64,000 nt of DNA from Lachnospiraceae bacterium UBA7182 (GTDB lineage: Bacteria; Bacillota; Clostridia; Lachnospirales; Lachnospiraceae), in NCBI GenBank assembly GCA_002491115.1, contig DKVI01000047.1, forward strand, positions 1 to 64,000, read 5' to 3'. Position numbers and translations under genes: made by a program. A model generated the notes under the pieces. The model was given only the letters and a program-made list of their open reading frames with translations. It did no database searches and was not told the DNA's origin. Positions 44,546 to 54,953 of the stretch are shown in pieces; position 1 is the stretch's first letter; each line of letters opens with the position of its first letter.

Positions 44546-45142
44546 ATGGTAATCAGACAAGTGGAACTGGAAACAGTATGTGGAATCACCAGTAAGCTCC
44601 CCCAAAATACAAGGCCCGAGGTGGCCTTTGCAGGAAAATCCAATGTAGGAAAATCGTCTTTGATCAACGGACTTTTGAACCGGAAATCCCTGGCCAGGAC
44701 TTCCTCCCAGCCGGGGAAGACCCGGACGATCAATTTTTATAATGTGAACCGGCAGGTCTATCTGGTAGATCTGCCCGGGTACGGCTACGCCAGAACCGGC
44801 GAAGAGGTGAAAGCTGAATGGGGAAAGATGATCGAAAATTATCTGCACACGTCAAAGCAGTTAAAGGCCGTGTTTCTTCTGATTGACATCCGGCACGAGC
44901 CGTCCGCCAACGATAAGGACATGTACAACTGGATCGTTCATCAGGGATATGAGCCGATCATTATTGCCACAAAGCTGGATAAGATCAAAAGAAGTCAGGT
45001 GGCGAAACATTTAAAGATGTTAAAAGACGGTCTGCATCCGGTGGAAGGCACCCGGTTTGTGCCCTTCTCTGCCCAGACCAGGCAGGGAAAAGAAGAGATA
45101 TGGGAGATCATCGACAGTCTTACGGAGGAAGTACTCTTATGA
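44546..45142 (+). CDS. engB: Ribosome biogenesis GTP-binding protein EngB/YsxC
   Basis: A 198-residue essential GTPase for assembly of the large ribosomal subunit. G1 is GKSNVGKSSL, G3 is DLPGYGYA, G4 is ATKLDKI and the G5 region is VPFSAQTRQGKEE. The stop overlaps the next ATG by 4 nt. Confidence 0.97.
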   Translation: MVIRQVELETVCGITSKLPQNTRPEVAFAGKSNVGKSSLINGLLNRKSLARTSSQPGKTRTINFYNVNRQVYLVDLPGYGYARTGEEVKAEWGKMIENYLHTSKQLKAVFLLIDIRHEPSANDKDMYNWIVHQGYEPIIIATKLDKIKRSQVAKHLKMLKDGLHPVEGTRFVPFSAQTRQGKEEIWEIIDSLTEEVLL

Positions 45143-46290
45143 GTAAAGAACCCTATGAAGAAACAAAGACCGTGCCGTCCGGCGCGAACGTGCAGAAAAA
45201 TCTGCTGAATATAGGTATATTTGCGGCGGAGATTCTGCTGCTTATATTTGCGGCGCCTCCGCTGGTGCGTTTCTTTTTTCCGGTCATTGTAGGCTGGCTG
45301 ATTGCCCAGATGGCCAATCCGCTGGTGCGTTTTCTGGAAAGGCGTCTGCATATTGTGCGCAGGCACAGTTCCTTTGGAATCATATTTGGTACGATCCTTT
45401 TGATTGTACTCGCCTGTTACAATGCAGTCCTGTGGGTGGTCAGAGAATCAGGTGAGCTGATTACCAGGCTTCCTTTGTACTATCGGGCACTGGTGGAGGG
45501 CCTGGATAAGATCGCCGAGAATCTTCAGGGGGTTGCTTCCAGGATGCCGCCGGAAACCCGGGAAAAGATCGCGGGAATCACGGAACATTTTACGGATTAT
45601 CTGGGAAGCCTGATCAGCAGCCTGGGAGGCGGCACTGTGGAAGCAGCCGGAAATATGGCGAAAAACATTCCTTCGCTTCTGGTTTCCTTTCTGTTTGTGC
45701 TGCTTTTCGCTTATTTTTTTATCGCCCAGAGAGAACGGGTCCACAGGATCGCAAAAAGTCTGATTCCTGAAGATGTCAGGAGCAGGCTTAAGATGGTGTG
45801 GGCCAATATGAAGTACGCGGTGGGCGGATATTTCAGGGCGCAGTTTAAGATCATGGGGATTGTGGCAGTGATTTTGGCCGTGGGATTCCTGGTTATGAGG
45901 ATTGATTATGCTGTGCTGATCGCGGCGGTGATCGCGCTTCTTGATTTTTTGCCCATGCTGGGAACCGGAACCGTACTGCTCCCATGGGCGCTGTTCTGTG
46001 CTTTAAGCGACGGGCTGCCAAGAGCCGCGGGCCTTTTGCTTCTGTATATAATTACTCAGGTGACCAGACAACTGATTCAGCCGAAGATGGTGGGGGACAG
46101 TATCGGTATCGATACGCTGACCACGCTGTTTTTACTGTTTATCGGATATCGCCTGTCGGGGATTCTCGGTATGATCATTGCGGTTCCGGCAGGATTGATT
46201 CTGATCCAGCTGTACGAGGCGGGTGCTTTTGAGAATGTAATCAAAAATATCAGGGAACTGGCGGATGCCGTCCGTTCCTGGCGGTCATAA
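45139..46290 (+). CDS. AI-2E family membrane protein
   Basis: A 383-residue integral membrane protein with about seven to eight helices and a large loop between them (residues about 105-180). The end half has ALLDFLPMLGTGTVLLPWA, QPKMVGDSIGIDTLTTLF and ILGMIIAVPAGLIL, typical of the AI-2E/PerM family, whose members export autoinducer-2 or small solutes or act as ion antiporters. ATG 45139 overlaps the engB stop and has GGAGGAAG. Substrate is not known. Confidence 0.9.
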   Translation: MSKEPYEETKTVPSGANVQKNLLNIGIFAAEILLLIFAAPPLVRFFFPVIVGWLIAQMANPLVRFLERRLHIVRRHSSFGIIFGTILLIVLACYNAVLWVVRESGELITRLPLYYRALVEGLDKIAENLQGVASRMPPETREKIAGITEHFTDYLGSLISSLGGGTVEAAGNMAKNIPSLLVSFLFVLLFAYFFIAQRERVHRIAKSLIPEDVRSRLKMVWANMKYAVGGYFRAQFKIMGIVAVILAVGFLVMRIDYAVLIAAVIALLDFLPMLGTGTVLLPWALFCALSDGLPRAAGLLLLYIITQVTRQLIQPKMVGDSIGIDTLTTLFLLFIGYRLSGILGMIIAVPAGLILIQLYEAGAFENVIKNIRELADAVRSWRS

Positions 46291-46797
46291 CAGTTCTTTC
46301 ATCACATACGCATAGATTTCCTGGCTCTTTCTCTGCCAGTTGGCGCATATGGAAGCGGCTTCGTTTTTGGAGGGCACGGAAAGGGTCAGGTCGATCAGGA
46401 CGGATTCCCGTTCTCGGACCTGACAGCGGGCCAGGTAATCGCTTCCGCTGCCGGGATAATAGTCTGCCGTGGTGGACAGTTCATTCTGGATTTCCAGTTT
46501 GTTTTCTTTTATATATTCCTGTATATCTTTACTGATCGCCCCTGTAAGCTTGCTGCCCAGGCAGTCCAGCGTGTTTCTTCCGTCTTCCGTGATTTTATAC
46601 AGGGTGCTGTTGGCTTTGGTGAGGGCCGTCACATGGCCGGTCTGCGCCATCTCGGATAAAGCCTGCTGGAGAGAGAAGTAATTGGTATAGCCTTTTTCCA
46701 GGATAAAATCCGAGATGCGGGAGTTGGACAGGGGGGAGTCTGATAATTCCAGCATTTTCAGAATGATCAGCTTGTAAAGAGTCAGTGTGTCAGCCAT
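46285..46797 (-). CDS. DUF4364 family winged-helix protein
   Basis: A 170-residue protein. The N-terminal 70 residues look like a winged helix (YKLIILKMLELSDSPLSNSRISDFILEKG, then ALSEMAQTGHVTALTKANSTLYKIT), as in PadR-like regulators. DUF4364 proteins are common in Clostridia and uncharacterised. The start at 46797 overlaps the radical SAM stop by 8 nt, so it is the second gene of a two-gene operon. The 3' end overlaps the converging AI-2E gene by 6 nt. Confidence 0.88.
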   Translation of the reverse strand: MADTLTLYKLIILKMLELSDSPLSNSRISDFILEKGYTNYFSLQQALSEMAQTGHVTALTKANSTLYKITEDGRNTLDCLGSKLTGAISKDIQEYIKENKLEIQNELSTTADYYPGSGSDYLARCQVRERESVLIDLTLSVPSKNEAASICANWQRKSQEIYAYVMKELL

Positions 46798-47740
46798 GTT
46801 CGTTCTCCTTATTTTCAATATTATAATATTTGCCCTGCCAGGTATCCAGCGTCCGGAAAGTTCCGTGGATGGTATTGAGTACCCGGCGTTTTGCGCTGCT
46901 CCATAAAGGGGCGATGAGAAGTTCTTTCGGGCCGTCGCCGGTGAGGCGGTGGACGACGATGTCCGGGCGCAGCATCTGTATGCAGGAGACGATTGTGTCC
47001 GCATATTCCTCTAAAGTAAAGACGGGAAAAGGATTCTGTTCATAGTAAAGCGCCAGGTCTGTCCCTTTTAAGATATGCAGAAGCTGGAGCTTTATGCCCT
47101 GAATATCCTGTGCGTTCAGGTATTGTATGGTTTCAAGCATTCGCTTTTTATCTTCTCCCGGAAGCCCCAGGATGACATGGGTGATAACCTCAATGCCACA
47201 GAGACGAAGCCTGGAAACCGCATCGGCAAATACAGGGAGGCTGTAGCCTCTTCGGATAAAGGCGGCGGTGTCTTCATGGACGGTCTGAAGTCCCAGCTCT
47301 ACCCACACGGGTTTGATCCGGTTTAATTCAGCGAGAAGCCTAAGGACGTCAGGTTCCAGACAATCGGGCCTGGTGGCGATGGACAAAAGAACGATGTCCG
47401 GGTGTAAGATTGCTTCTGTGAATACTTTGCGCAGATACGAAACGGGCGCGTAGGTGTTTGTATAAGCCTGGAAGTAAGCGATGTATTTGTTGACGGGGCG
47501 CTTTGCGGCAAGCCTTTGTCTGCCGGTCTCGATCTGCTGTGTGACGGAGAGGGCGGGATCAGAGGCGAAATCTCCGGAACCGCTTCCGCTGCAGAAGATA
47601 CAGCCGCCGTACCCGATCCGCCCGTCCCGGTTGGGGCAGGTCATACCGGCGTTTAAAGCCAGACGATAGACTTTTTCATGAAAACGTTCTTTCAGTTCAT
47701 AATCAAGGGAGTGATACGGTTTGTCGTTCCATAGTTTCAT
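46790..47740 (-). CDS. TIGR01212-family radical SAM protein (YhcC-like)
   Basis: A 316-residue radical SAM enzyme with a wide-spaced cluster motif: Cys35, Cys47 and Cys50 in TCPNRDGRIGYGGCIFC, which differs from the usual CxxxCxxC. ELGLQTVHEDT and VITHVILGLPGE complete the barrel. The family (E. coli YhcC) has no proven reaction. It is the first gene of an operon with the DUF4364 protein and diverges from rho. Confidence 0.92.
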   Translation of the reverse strand: MKLWNDKPYHSLDYELKERFHEKVYRLALNAGMTCPNRDGRIGYGGCIFCSGSGSGDFASDPALSVTQQIETGRQRLAAKRPVNKYIAYFQAYTNTYAPVSYLRKVFTEAILHPDIVLLSIATRPDCLEPDVLRLLAELNRIKPVWVELGLQTVHEDTAAFIRRGYSLPVFADAVSRLRLCGIEVITHVILGLPGEDKKRMLETIQYLNAQDIQGIKLQLLHILKGTDLALYYEQNPFPVFTLEEYADTIVSCIQMLRPDIVVHRLTGDGPKELLIAPLWSSAKRRVLNTIHGTFRTLDTWQGKYYNIENKENEHG

Positions 47741-47794
47741 TCTCTCAATCTATCACAGGAATTGGTAAAAATCAATAATTTCATCAAAAATCCC

Positions 47795-47823
47795 TTTTCA
47801 TTTCAGGATAAAGATAGTATACT
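47795..47823 (+). promoter_or_regulatory. Promoter of rho
   Basis: TTTTCA (47795-47800), 17-nt spacer, TATACT (47818-47823). The leader of about 90 nt has one small hairpin, TCTGCC (47845-47850) with GGCAGA (47857-47862), of unknown role. Confidence 0.55.
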
Positions 47824-47917
47824 GATAGAGATTCGTAAAAAGTATCTGCCTGGTCTGGCAGAGGCTTCCCCAGTGAAAAGCAGCAGGAACGAACAGAGAG
47901 TATGACAGGAGGAATCT

Positions 47918-49261
47918 ATGAGCAGTAGTAATATGAGAGAAAAGTATGAGTCGCTTTCCTTAGCGGTATTAAGGGATGTGGCTAAGAACCGCGGTATTAA
48001 GGGGACTTCCGCCATGAGAAAAGAAGCAGTGATTGAAGTGATGCTTGCGGAAGACGAGAAGGCCGCGGCAACCGAAGCTGTCAGGACACAGGCGGCTGAG
48101 AACGGCAAGACCGTGCAGGATATGGAGCAGTTGGACAGCGGCCAGACGATCCAGGGGATTCTGGAAGTGATGGCGGACGGATTCGGATTTATAAGAAGCG
48201 ATCACTATCTGCCGGGTGAGAACGATGTATATGTGTCGCCTTCCCAGATCCGCCGGTTCGGACTGAAGACAGGGGATATCGTGGCGGGCAATACAAAAGT
48301 CAAGACAGAGAAGGAGAAGTTCTGCGCATTACTTTATGTGAAAAGTGTCAACGGACTGCACCCGGAGGCCAACGCAAAGCGGCCGAACTTTGAAGATCTG
48401 ACGCCGATCTTTCCCAACGAGCGCATACGGCTGGAGCGTGCGGGCGGAAGTCTGGCCATGCGGATTGTGGATGAGATTGCGCCCATAGGAAAAGGGCAGC
48501 GCGGTATGATCGTATCTCCGCCGAAAGCAGGTAAGACCACGCTTTTAAAAGACGTGGCGAAATCCATCACGAAAAACAATCCGGAGATGTACTTGATCAT
48601 CCTTTTGATTGACGAGCGTCCGGAGGAAGTTACGGATGTGAAAGAAGCCATCGAAGGAAAGAATGTGGAAGTGGTATATTCCACTTTTGACGAACTGGCA
48701 GAGCGGCACAAACGGGTGTCCGAGATGGTCATAGAACGGGCGAAACGCCTGGTGGAGAGCGGCAAAGACGTGGCGATCCTTTTAGACAGCATTACCCGTC
48801 TGGCCCGGGCGTATAACCTGACCGTCCCGCCCAGCGGACGTACCCTCTCAGGCGGTCTTGATCCGGCGGCGCTCCATATGCCCAAGCGTTTCTTCGGAGC
48901 AGCCAGGAATATGCGTGAGGGAGGGAGTCTTACAATTCTTGCCACTGCGCTGGTGGACACCGGAAGCAAGATGGATGACGTGGTCTATGAAGAATTTAAA
49001 AGTACCGGCAACATGGAGCTGGTGCTTGACAGAAAGTTGTCCGAGAAGCGGGTATTCCCGGCCATTGACATTCCCAAATCCAGTACCAGAAGAGAAGACC
49101 TTCTGCTGAATACAGAGGAGCAGCAGGCCATGGACAATATCCGCAAAGCGTTAAACGGCATGAAGCCCGACGATGCGGTGGAGACGGTGCTGAACCTGTT
49201 CGCCCGCACCAGAAATAATGAAGAATTTGTCCAGAATGTGAAGAAAACGCGATTTTTCTAA
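47918..49261 (+). CDS. rho: Transcription termination factor Rho
   Basis: A 447-residue hexameric RNA helicase that ends transcription. It has the N-terminal SAP-like Rho_N domain ([15 protein letters not shown]), an RNA-binding cold-shock-like domain ([20 protein letters not shown]), P-loop [12 protein letters not shown], Walker [17 protein letters not shown] and the R-loop region. Only a short, mildly charged insert (about residues 45-70) separates the first two domains. AGGAGGAATCT precedes ATG. Confidence 0.97.
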   Translation: MSSSNMREKYESLSLAVLRDVAKNRGIKGTSAMRKEAVIEVMLAEDEKAAATEAVRTQAAENGKTVQDMEQLDSGQTIQGILEVMADGFGFIRSDHYLPGENDVYVSPSQIRRFGLKTGDIVAGNTKVKTEKEKFCALLYVKSVNGLHPEANAKRPNFEDLTPIFPNERIRLERAGGSLAMRIVDEIAPIGKGQRGMIVSPPKAGKTTLLKDVAKSITKNNPEMYLIILLIDERPEEVTDVKEAIEGKNVEVVYSTFDELAERHKRVSEMVIERAKRLVESGKDVAILLDSITRLARAYNLTVPPSGRTLSGGLDPAALHMPKRFFGAARNMREGGSLTILATALVDTGSKMDDVVYEEFKSTGNMELVLDRKLSEKRVFPAIDIPKSSTRREDLLLNTEEQQAMDNIRKALNGMKPDDAVETVLNLFARTRNNEEFVQNVKKTRFF

Positions 49262-49268
49262 AAAAGCT

Positions 49269-49297
49269 TGCAACGGCATATTTCCTATGTTATAATT
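49269..49297 (+). promoter_or_regulatory. Promoter of rpmE
   Basis: TTGCAA (49269-49274), 17-nt spacer, perfect TATAAT (49292-49297), right after rho. The leader to the L31 start is about 130 nt and rich in GCCGG/CCGGC pairs, long enough for control, but no known leader motif was recognised. Confidence 0.7.
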
Positions 49298-49435
49298 GTG
49301 AGGCTAATGTAAGAAATAACTGCAGGGACTTGCAGGGATAGCCCGGGATAGCTTGCCGTGGAATTACCGGAGCGGCATTGGCCGGGAATCGGCAAAAAGC
49401 CGGAAGTTCACGAATCTATAAGAGAGGTGAAAAAT

Positions 49436-49639
49436 ATGAGAGAAGGAATCCATCCTGAGTATCATCAGGCAACGGTGACATGTAACTGCGGGAACACATT
49501 TGTGACCGGCTCTACAAAGAAAGACATCCATGTTGAGATTTGCTCCAAGTGCCATTCTTTCTATACGGGACAGCAGAAAGCAGCAGTTGCCCGCGGACGT
49601 ATTGACAAGTTCAATCGTAAATATGGTATCAGCAAATAG
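49436..49639 (+). CDS. rpmE: Ribosomal protein L31, zinc-binding type
   Basis: A 67-residue large-subunit protein. Four cysteines, in TCNCGNTF and [12 protein letters not shown], make it the zinc-containing C+ form, and [16 protein letters not shown] is the family start. GAGAGGTG precedes the ATG; the longer reading lies in the leader. A terminator follows. Confidence 0.96.
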   Translation: MREGIHPEYHQATVTCNCGNTFVTGSTKKDIHVEICSKCHSFYTGQQKAAVARGRIDKFNRKYGISK

Positions 49640-49653
49640 GCTTGCTAAGAGTA

Positions 49654-49686
49654 AGGTTGAGGTTATGAATAATCTCAACCTGTTTT
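49654..49686 (+). terminator. Terminator after rpmE
   Basis: AGGTTGAG (49654-49661) pairs perfectly with CTCAACCT (49674-49681), followed by GTTTTAATAA. Confidence 0.7.
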
Positions 49687-49720
49687 AATAATACGCACAA
49701 ACGAAAGGAAGAAATAAAGG

Positions 49721-50683
49721 TTGAAACCATCAGGAATAGGCGGCCAGGCAGTGCTTGAAGGCATTATGATGAAAAACAAAGAGCAGTACAGCGTGGCCGT
49801 GAGAAAACCGGACGGAGAGATAGAGGTATACAAAAGCGAGCATGCGGGCATCGCCGGCAGCCACGCCTGGGCAAAGTTTCCTTTAATCCGGGGTGTGGTG
49901 AATTTTATAGATTCTCTGGTTCTTGGTATGGAGACACTGACATATTCCGCCAGCTTTTATGATGAGGAAGAGGAACAGGAACCGGGAAAAGTGGAACGCT
50001 TTCTTCTGAAAATACTTGGAGAAAAAGCCGAGAAGGTGGTCATGGGCTGCACGGTGGCCTTTTCTGTTATTATGGCCGTGGGCATATTTATGATCCTTCC
50101 CTATTTTATATCGGGTCTGTTCAGGGACCATATAGTAAGCAATACCCTTCTGGCTGTCCTTGAAGGTGTGATTCGTCTGGGCCTTTTTACGCTTTATGTG
50201 GTGCTGATTTCGTCCATGAAGGATATCAGACGCGTATATATGTATCATGGGGCAGAACATAAATGCATCAACTGTATTGAACGAGGAAGAGACTTAAACA
50301 TTAAAAATGTAAGAAAAAGCTCCCGTTACCATGCCAGATGCGGAACCAGTTTTATGTTTATCGTCATGATCATCAGCATTATTTTCTTTATCTTTATAAG
50401 AGTAGAATCTCCTGTGCTGCGGGTATTGTTCCGGGTGCTCTTGATTCCGGTCATCGCGGGCGTCTCTTATGAATTTATCCGGCTGGCCGGAAGGAGCGAC
50501 AATCCCCTTGTATGGTTTTTAAGCCTGCCGGGAAAAGGCATGCAGAAGCTGACCACCAAAGAACCGGATGATCAGATGATCGAAGTGGCGATTGCTGCGG
50601 TGGAAGCGGTATTTGACTGGAAATCGTTCCTGGGGTATACCCGGGAAGAAGAAAGCGAAAACGGTGGCACAGGTGACGTTTAA
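49721..50683 (+). CDS. DUF1385 membrane protein (YqhQ-like)
   Basis: A 320-residue membrane protein with about four helices (clear ones near 115-135, 150-170, 210-230 and 235-255). GIGGQAVLEGIMMKN at the start and YHGAEHKCINC and RYHARCGTSF in the middle are the family signatures; conserved Cys and His suggest metal binding. Function unknown. TTG is the apparent start codon with AAAGGAAG upstream. It overlaps prmC, in the common rpmE-DUF1385-prmC-prfA order of Clostridia. Confidence 0.9.
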   Translation: MKPSGIGGQAVLEGIMMKNKEQYSVAVRKPDGEIEVYKSEHAGIAGSHAWAKFPLIRGVVNFIDSLVLGMETLTYSASFYDEEEEQEPGKVERFLLKILGEKAEKVVMGCTVAFSVIMAVGIFMILPYFISGLFRDHIVSNTLLAVLEGVIRLGLFTLYVVLISSMKDIRRVYMYHGAEHKCINCIERGRDLNIKNVRKSSRYHARCGTSFMFIVMIISIIFFIFIRVESPVLRVLFRVLLIPVIAGVSYEFIRLAGRSDNPLVWFLSLPGKGMQKLTTKEPDDQMIEVAIAAVEAVFDWKSFLGYTREEESENGGTGDV

Positions 50684-51503
50684 AGAGCTTCTGGACTATG
50701 GGAAAGAGACACTGAAAAAAGCCGGCATCAGCGAATGGGATCTGGATGCGTGGTATCTGCTGGAATATGCGGGCGGATGCACAAGAAGCAGTTATTTTCT
50801 GCATCCTGAGCGAAGGGCGACAGAGCTGCAGGAAGAGCAGTATAGAGAATTGATACAAAAGAGGAGCACCCATATTCCTTTGCAGTATTTGACAGGCAGC
50901 CAGGAGTTTATGGGGCTTTCTTTCTGCGTCAATGAACATGTGCTGATTCCCCGGCAGGATACGGAGATCCTGGTGGAAACCGCACTTCCCTGTATACAGC
51001 CAGGGATGCGTATTCTGGATCTTTGTACAGGATCGGGGTGCATCCTTCTCAGTATTTTAAAACTGAAGCCGGGGGTTACGGGCACAGGGACGGATCTGTC
51101 AGAAAAGGCGCTGGGTGTGGCAAGAATCAATCAGGAGCGTCTGAACGTGCAGGCCCGGTTTTGCCGAAGCGACCTGTTCGCGCAGGTAGAAGGAAAGTAT
51201 GACCGCATTCTCTCCAATCCACCGTATATTCCGGACGCCGTGGTAGACACTCTGATGGAAGAGGTACGGGATTATGAACCGCGCATGGCGCTCTGCGGAG
51301 GAGAGGACGGCCTTCGGTATTATAGAGAGATCATAGAGGCGAGTCCCGGCTTTTTAAGACCGGCCGGGATGCTGTTTTTGGAGACAGGATACGATCAGGC
51401 AGAAGCGGTCGGGGCGCTGATGGAAAGATCCTTTGACAAAATATCCGTGGTAAAGGATTTATCAGGGCATGACCGGGTGATATATGGAAGCCTGAAGCCA
51501 TAG
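50664..51503 (+). CDS. prmC: Release factor glutamine N5-methyltransferase PrmC
   Basis: It methylates the Gln of the GGQ loop in RF1 and RF2, raising their activity. The SAM motif is LDLCTGSGCILLS and the catalytic NPPY is in SNPPYIPD. LTGSQEFMGLSF, then LIPRQDTEILVE, complete the family pattern. No ATG fits the family start: GTG 50664 (VAQVTFKELL) is the best candidate, giving 279 residues and a 20-nt overlap with DUF1385; GTG 50673 is also possible. prfA follows 17 nt later. Confidence 0.92.
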   Translation: MAQVTFKELLDYGKETLKKAGISEWDLDAWYLLEYAGGCTRSSYFLHPERRATELQEEQYRELIQKRSTHIPLQYLTGSQEFMGLSFCVNEHVLIPRQDTEILVETALPCIQPGMRILDLCTGSGCILLSILKLKPGVTGTGTDLSEKALGVARINQERLNVQARFCRSDLFAQVEGKYDRILSNPPYIPDAVVDTLMEEVRDYEPRMALCGGEDGLRYYREIIEASPGFLRPAGMLFLETGYDQAEAVGALMERSFDKISVVKDLSGHDRVIYGSLKP

Positions 51504-51520
51504 ATTAGATGGAGGAAAAC

Positions 51521-52597
51521 ATGTTTGACAGATTAGAAGACCTTGTGAGGCGATTTGAAGAGATCACCAGTGAGCTGACAGAGCCTTCTGTCGTAAACGA
51601 TCAGAACCGTTTCAGAAAACTGATGAAGGAACAGTCGGATTTGCAGCCGCTGGTGGATGCCTACACAGAATACAAAAACTGCCAGCAGACGGAAAAAGAC
51701 AGTCTTTCCATGCTGGAGGAAGAATCAGACGAAGAGATGCGGGAGATGTTAAAGGAAGAACTTTCAGATGCCAGAAAACGCATCGTGGAGCTGGAACAGC
51801 ATATGAAAGTCCTGCTTCTTCCCAAAGACCCCAATGACGATAAAAATGTAATCGTGGAGATCCGCGCCGGGGCAGGCGGGGACGAGGCGGCTTTGTTCGC
51901 CGCGGAGATCTACCGGATGTATGCCCACTATGCGGAGTCCAGGCGCTGGAAAGTGGAAGTCATGGAGACGGACGAGATCGGCATCGGGGGTATGAAGAGC
52001 ATGACATTTATGGTGACCGGTCAGGGCGCTTATTCCATGATGAAATACGAATCCGGCGTGCATCGGGTACAGCGGGTGCCGGAGACAGAATCGGGAGGCA
52101 GGATTCATACGTCCACGGTTACGGTGGCGGTGATGCCGGAGGCGGAAGAAGTGGATGTGCAGATCGATGAAAAAGATATCCGTATCGACGTTATGAGGGC
52201 ATCCGGAAACGGCGGCCAGTGTGTTAATACAACGGATTCGGCCGTACGTCTGACCCACTATCCCACAGGGATCGTGGTGTACAGCCAGACGGAGAAATCC
52301 CAGCTCCAGAACAAGGCGAAGGCGTTTGCCCTGCTTCGGGCAAAACTGTATGATATGGAGTGCCAGAAAGCCCATGACGCGGAAGCGGAGGCCAGAAGGA
52401 GCCAGATCGGAACAGGAGACCGCTCGGAAAAAATCCGTACTTATAATTTTCCCCAGGGGCGCGTGACGGACCACAGGATCGGCCTGACCTTATATAAACT
52501 GGATAAAATCTTAAACGGAGACATTCAGGAAATTTTGGACGCCTGCATCGCAGCAGATCAGGCCCGTCGTTTAAGCAGGCTGGAAGAACAGGGGTAA
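51521..52597 (+). CDS. prfA: Peptide chain release factor 1
   Basis: RF1 ends translation at UAA and UAG. The 358-residue protein has the stop-recognition tripeptide position as PET ([14 protein letters not shown]), where PxT is the family rule, and GGQ in [19 protein letters not shown] lies before ATG 51521; an in-frame ATG four codons earlier is less well placed. Its modifying enzyme PrmC is just upstream. Confidence 0.97.
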   Translation: MFDRLEDLVRRFEEITSELTEPSVVNDQNRFRKLMKEQSDLQPLVDAYTEYKNCQQTEKDSLSMLEEESDEEMREMLKEELSDARKRIVELEQHMKVLLLPKDPNDDKNVIVEIRAGAGGDEAALFAAEIYRMYAHYAESRRWKVEVMETDEIGIGGMKSMTFMVTGQGAYSMMKYESGVHRVQRVPETESGGRIHTSTVTVAVMPEAEEVDVQIDEKDIRIDVMRASGNGGQCVNTTDSAVRLTHYPTGIVVYSQTEKSQLQNKAKAFALLRAKLYDMECQKAHDAEAEARRSQIGTGDRSEKIRTYNFPQGRVTDHRIGLTLYKLDKILNGDIQEILDACIAADQARRLSRLEEQG

Positions 52598-52640
52598 AGG
52601 CATCAGGAAAGTATCTTTAAATAAAGTGAGGACAACAAAA

Positions 52641-53975
52641 ATGGGAAAGTATTTTGGAACCGACGGCTTCCGGGGGGAAGCCAATGTGAATCTGACGGTA
52701 GAACATGCCTATAAAGTGGGTCGTTTCTTAGGCTGGTACTACGGCCGGGAACATAAAGCGCAGGTGGTGATCGGAAAGGACACCCGAAGATCCAGCTATA
52801 TGTTTGAATACTCGCTGGTGGCGGGACTTACGGCTTCCGGGGCCGACGTGTATCTTCTGCATGTGACCACGACGCCCAGTGTGTCTTATGTGGTCCGTAC
52901 AGAGGGATTTGACTGCGGGATCATGATCTCCGCAAGCCATAATCCGTTTTATGACAACGGGATTAAAGTAATCAACGGCTCAGGCTCCAAGCTGGAGGCG
53001 TCTGTAGAAGAACAGATCGAGGATTATATAGACGGCAGGATGCAGGAGATTCCTCTGGCAACCCGGGAGCAGATCGGGCGTACGGTGGATTTCTCCGCCG
53101 GAAGGAACCGTTATATTGGTTATCTGATCTCCCTGCCTACCCGGTCGTTTAAGACCATGCGGGTGGGACTGGACTGTTCCAACGGAAGCGCTTCTTCCAT
53201 CGCCAAAAGCGTCTTTGACGCGTTGGGAGCCAGGACCTATGTCATTCATAACGATCCTGACGGGACCAACATCAACGACGGATGCGGTTCCACCCATATA
53301 GAAGCCTTACAGGCCTTTGTAAAAGAAAAAGGACTGGACGTGGGGTTTGCCTACGACGGGGATGCGGACCGGTGCCTTGCAGTGGATGAACACGGCAATG
53401 TGGTGGACGGGGACCTGATCCTTTATATATGCGGTAAATATTTAAAAGAAATCGGACAGCTTAAGGATGACATGATTGTCACTACGGTTATGTCCAACAT
53501 CGGTCTTTATAAAGCCTGCGACCGTATCGGCCTGAAATACCAGAAGACACAGGTGGGAGATAAATATGTGTTTGAAAATATGATGGAGAACGGCTACCGT
53601 TTAGGGGGCGAGCAGTCCGGGCATATTATTTTCAGCAAACACGCCACCACAGGAGACGGGATACTGACTTCCCTTAAGATCATGGAAGTGCTTCTGGAAA
53701 AAAAGACCACCCTTGGAACGCTGGCTTCGGAAGTGACGATTTATCCGCAGCTTCTTAAGAATCTGCGTGTGACAGATAAAAAGGCCGTACTGGAACATCC
53801 GGATGTGATAAAAGCCATCCGGGAAGTGGAAGATGAATTAAAAGACGACGGAAGGATTCTTGTACGGGAAAGCGGTACGGAACCGCTTCTTCGGGTCATG
53901 GTGGAAGCAACATCGCATGAATTGTGTGACAGGTATGTGACGAAAGTGATTCAGACGATGGAACGCGTAATGTAA
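52641..53975 (+). CDS. glmM: Phosphoglucosamine mutase
   Basis: It interconverts glucosamine 6-phosphate and 1-phosphate for cell-wall precursor synthesis. The 444-residue protein has the phosphoserine loop SASHNPFYDNG, the metal loop DGDADRCLAVD, the sugar loop GGEQSGHII and the phosphate loop RESGTEPLLRVM. MGKYFGTDGFRG at 52641 is the family start; a GTG five codons earlier forms part of the ribosome site GTGAGGA. The neighbour nucleotidyltransferase may use sugar 1-phosphates. Confidence 0.96.
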   Translation: MGKYFGTDGFRGEANVNLTVEHAYKVGRFLGWYYGREHKAQVVIGKDTRRSSYMFEYSLVAGLTASGADVYLLHVTTTPSVSYVVRTEGFDCGIMISASHNPFYDNGIKVINGSGSKLEASVEEQIEDYIDGRMQEIPLATREQIGRTVDFSAGRNRYIGYLISLPTRSFKTMRVGLDCSNGSASSIAKSVFDALGARTYVIHNDPDGTNINDGCGSTHIEALQAFVKEKGLDVGFAYDGDADRCLAVDEHGNVVDGDLILYICGKYLKEIGQLKDDMIVTTVMSNIGLYKACDRIGLKYQKTQVGDKYVFENMMENGYRLGGEQSGHIIFSKHATTGDGILTSLKIMEVLLEKKTTLGTLASEVTIYPQLLKNLRVTDKKAVLEHPDVIKAIREVEDELKDDGRILVRESGTEPLLRVMVEATSHELCDRYVTKVIQTMERVM

Positions 53976-54012
53976 AGCCTGAAAAAACAGAGAATACACA
54001 GGAGGGGAATAT

Positions 54013-54930
54013 ATGAAAAAGACAACGCTGGTAGTGATGGCGGCAGGCATCGGAAGCCGTTTTGGAGGCGGGATTAAGCAGCTGGAGCCTGTAGGACCAT
54101 CCGGTGAACTGATTATAGACTATTCGGTTCACGATGCCATAGAAGCCGGTTTTAATAAAGTCGTGTTTATTATCCGAAGAGATCTGGAGGCAGATTTTAA
54201 AGAAGTCATCGGGAACCGGATGGAAAAGGTCGTGGAGACAGAATATGCATTTCAGGAGATGACAGATCTGCCGGAAGGATTTACGCTCCCCGAGGGGCGT
54301 GTCAAGCCCTGGGGAACCGGCCAGGCGATTCTTTGCTGCGAAAAACTGGTAAAAGAGCCTTTTGCCGTGATCAATGCGGACGATTATTACGGCAAGGAAG
54401 CCTTTGTAAAAGTACATGATTATCTGGCTTCGGATCATGCCCGGGGCGAACGTATGGAATTTTGTATGGCAGGGTTTTTGCTGGGGAATACTTTAAGTGA
54501 GAACGGCGGGGTGACCAGAGGCGTCTGCAGCGTGGACGAAAAGGGACATCTGACCCGGGTGACAGAGACGAAGAACATCATAAAGACCAAAGACGGCGCC
54601 GCGATTCAAAAAGAAGACGGTTCCTGCCAGCCGGTGGCGGCAGACTGTCCGGTGTCCATGAATATGTGGGGCTTTACTCCGGAGATATTCTCTGTATTAA
54701 AAGAAGGTTTTCCTGCCTTTTTGAAAAACCTGGAAGACGGGAAAAAAGGAGAATATCTGCTTCCGACCATTGTGGATGAACTGATCCGTGAAGGAAAGGC
54801 CAATGTGACGGTGCTGGAATCCAGAGATAAATGGTTTGGCGTAACATACAAGGAAGATAAACCGTCTGTGGTCCGTTCTTTTCAGGAACTGATTGCAGCA
54901 GGGGTATACAGGAAAAAACTGTTTGATTAA
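54013..54930 (+). CDS. Sugar-phosphate nucleotidyltransferase-like protein
   Basis: A 305-residue nucleotidyltransferase of the Rossmann-like GT-A fold. The nucleotide loop is VMAAGIGSRFGGGIKQLEPV and the metal motif is VINADDYYG. The remaining parts do not match GlmU, GalU or RfbA closely, so the substrate is not assigned. It follows glmM by 37 nt with AGGAGGGG, suggesting it joins a nucleotide to a sugar phosphate for envelope building. Confidence 0.85.
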   Translation: MKKTTLVVMAAGIGSRFGGGIKQLEPVGPSGELIIDYSVHDAIEAGFNKVVFIIRRDLEADFKEVIGNRMEKVVETEYAFQEMTDLPEGFTLPEGRVKPWGTGQAILCCEKLVKEPFAVINADDYYGKEAFVKVHDYLASDHARGERMEFCMAGFLLGNTLSENGGVTRGVCSVDEKGHLTRVTETKNIIKTKDGAAIQKEDGSCQPVAADCPVSMNMWGFTPEIFSVLKEGFPAFLKNLEDGKKGEYLLPTIVDELIREGKANVTVLESRDKWFGVTYKEDKPSVVRSFQELIAAGVYRKKLFD

Positions 54931-54953
54931 TTGACCAAAGGGAGTATGGATTT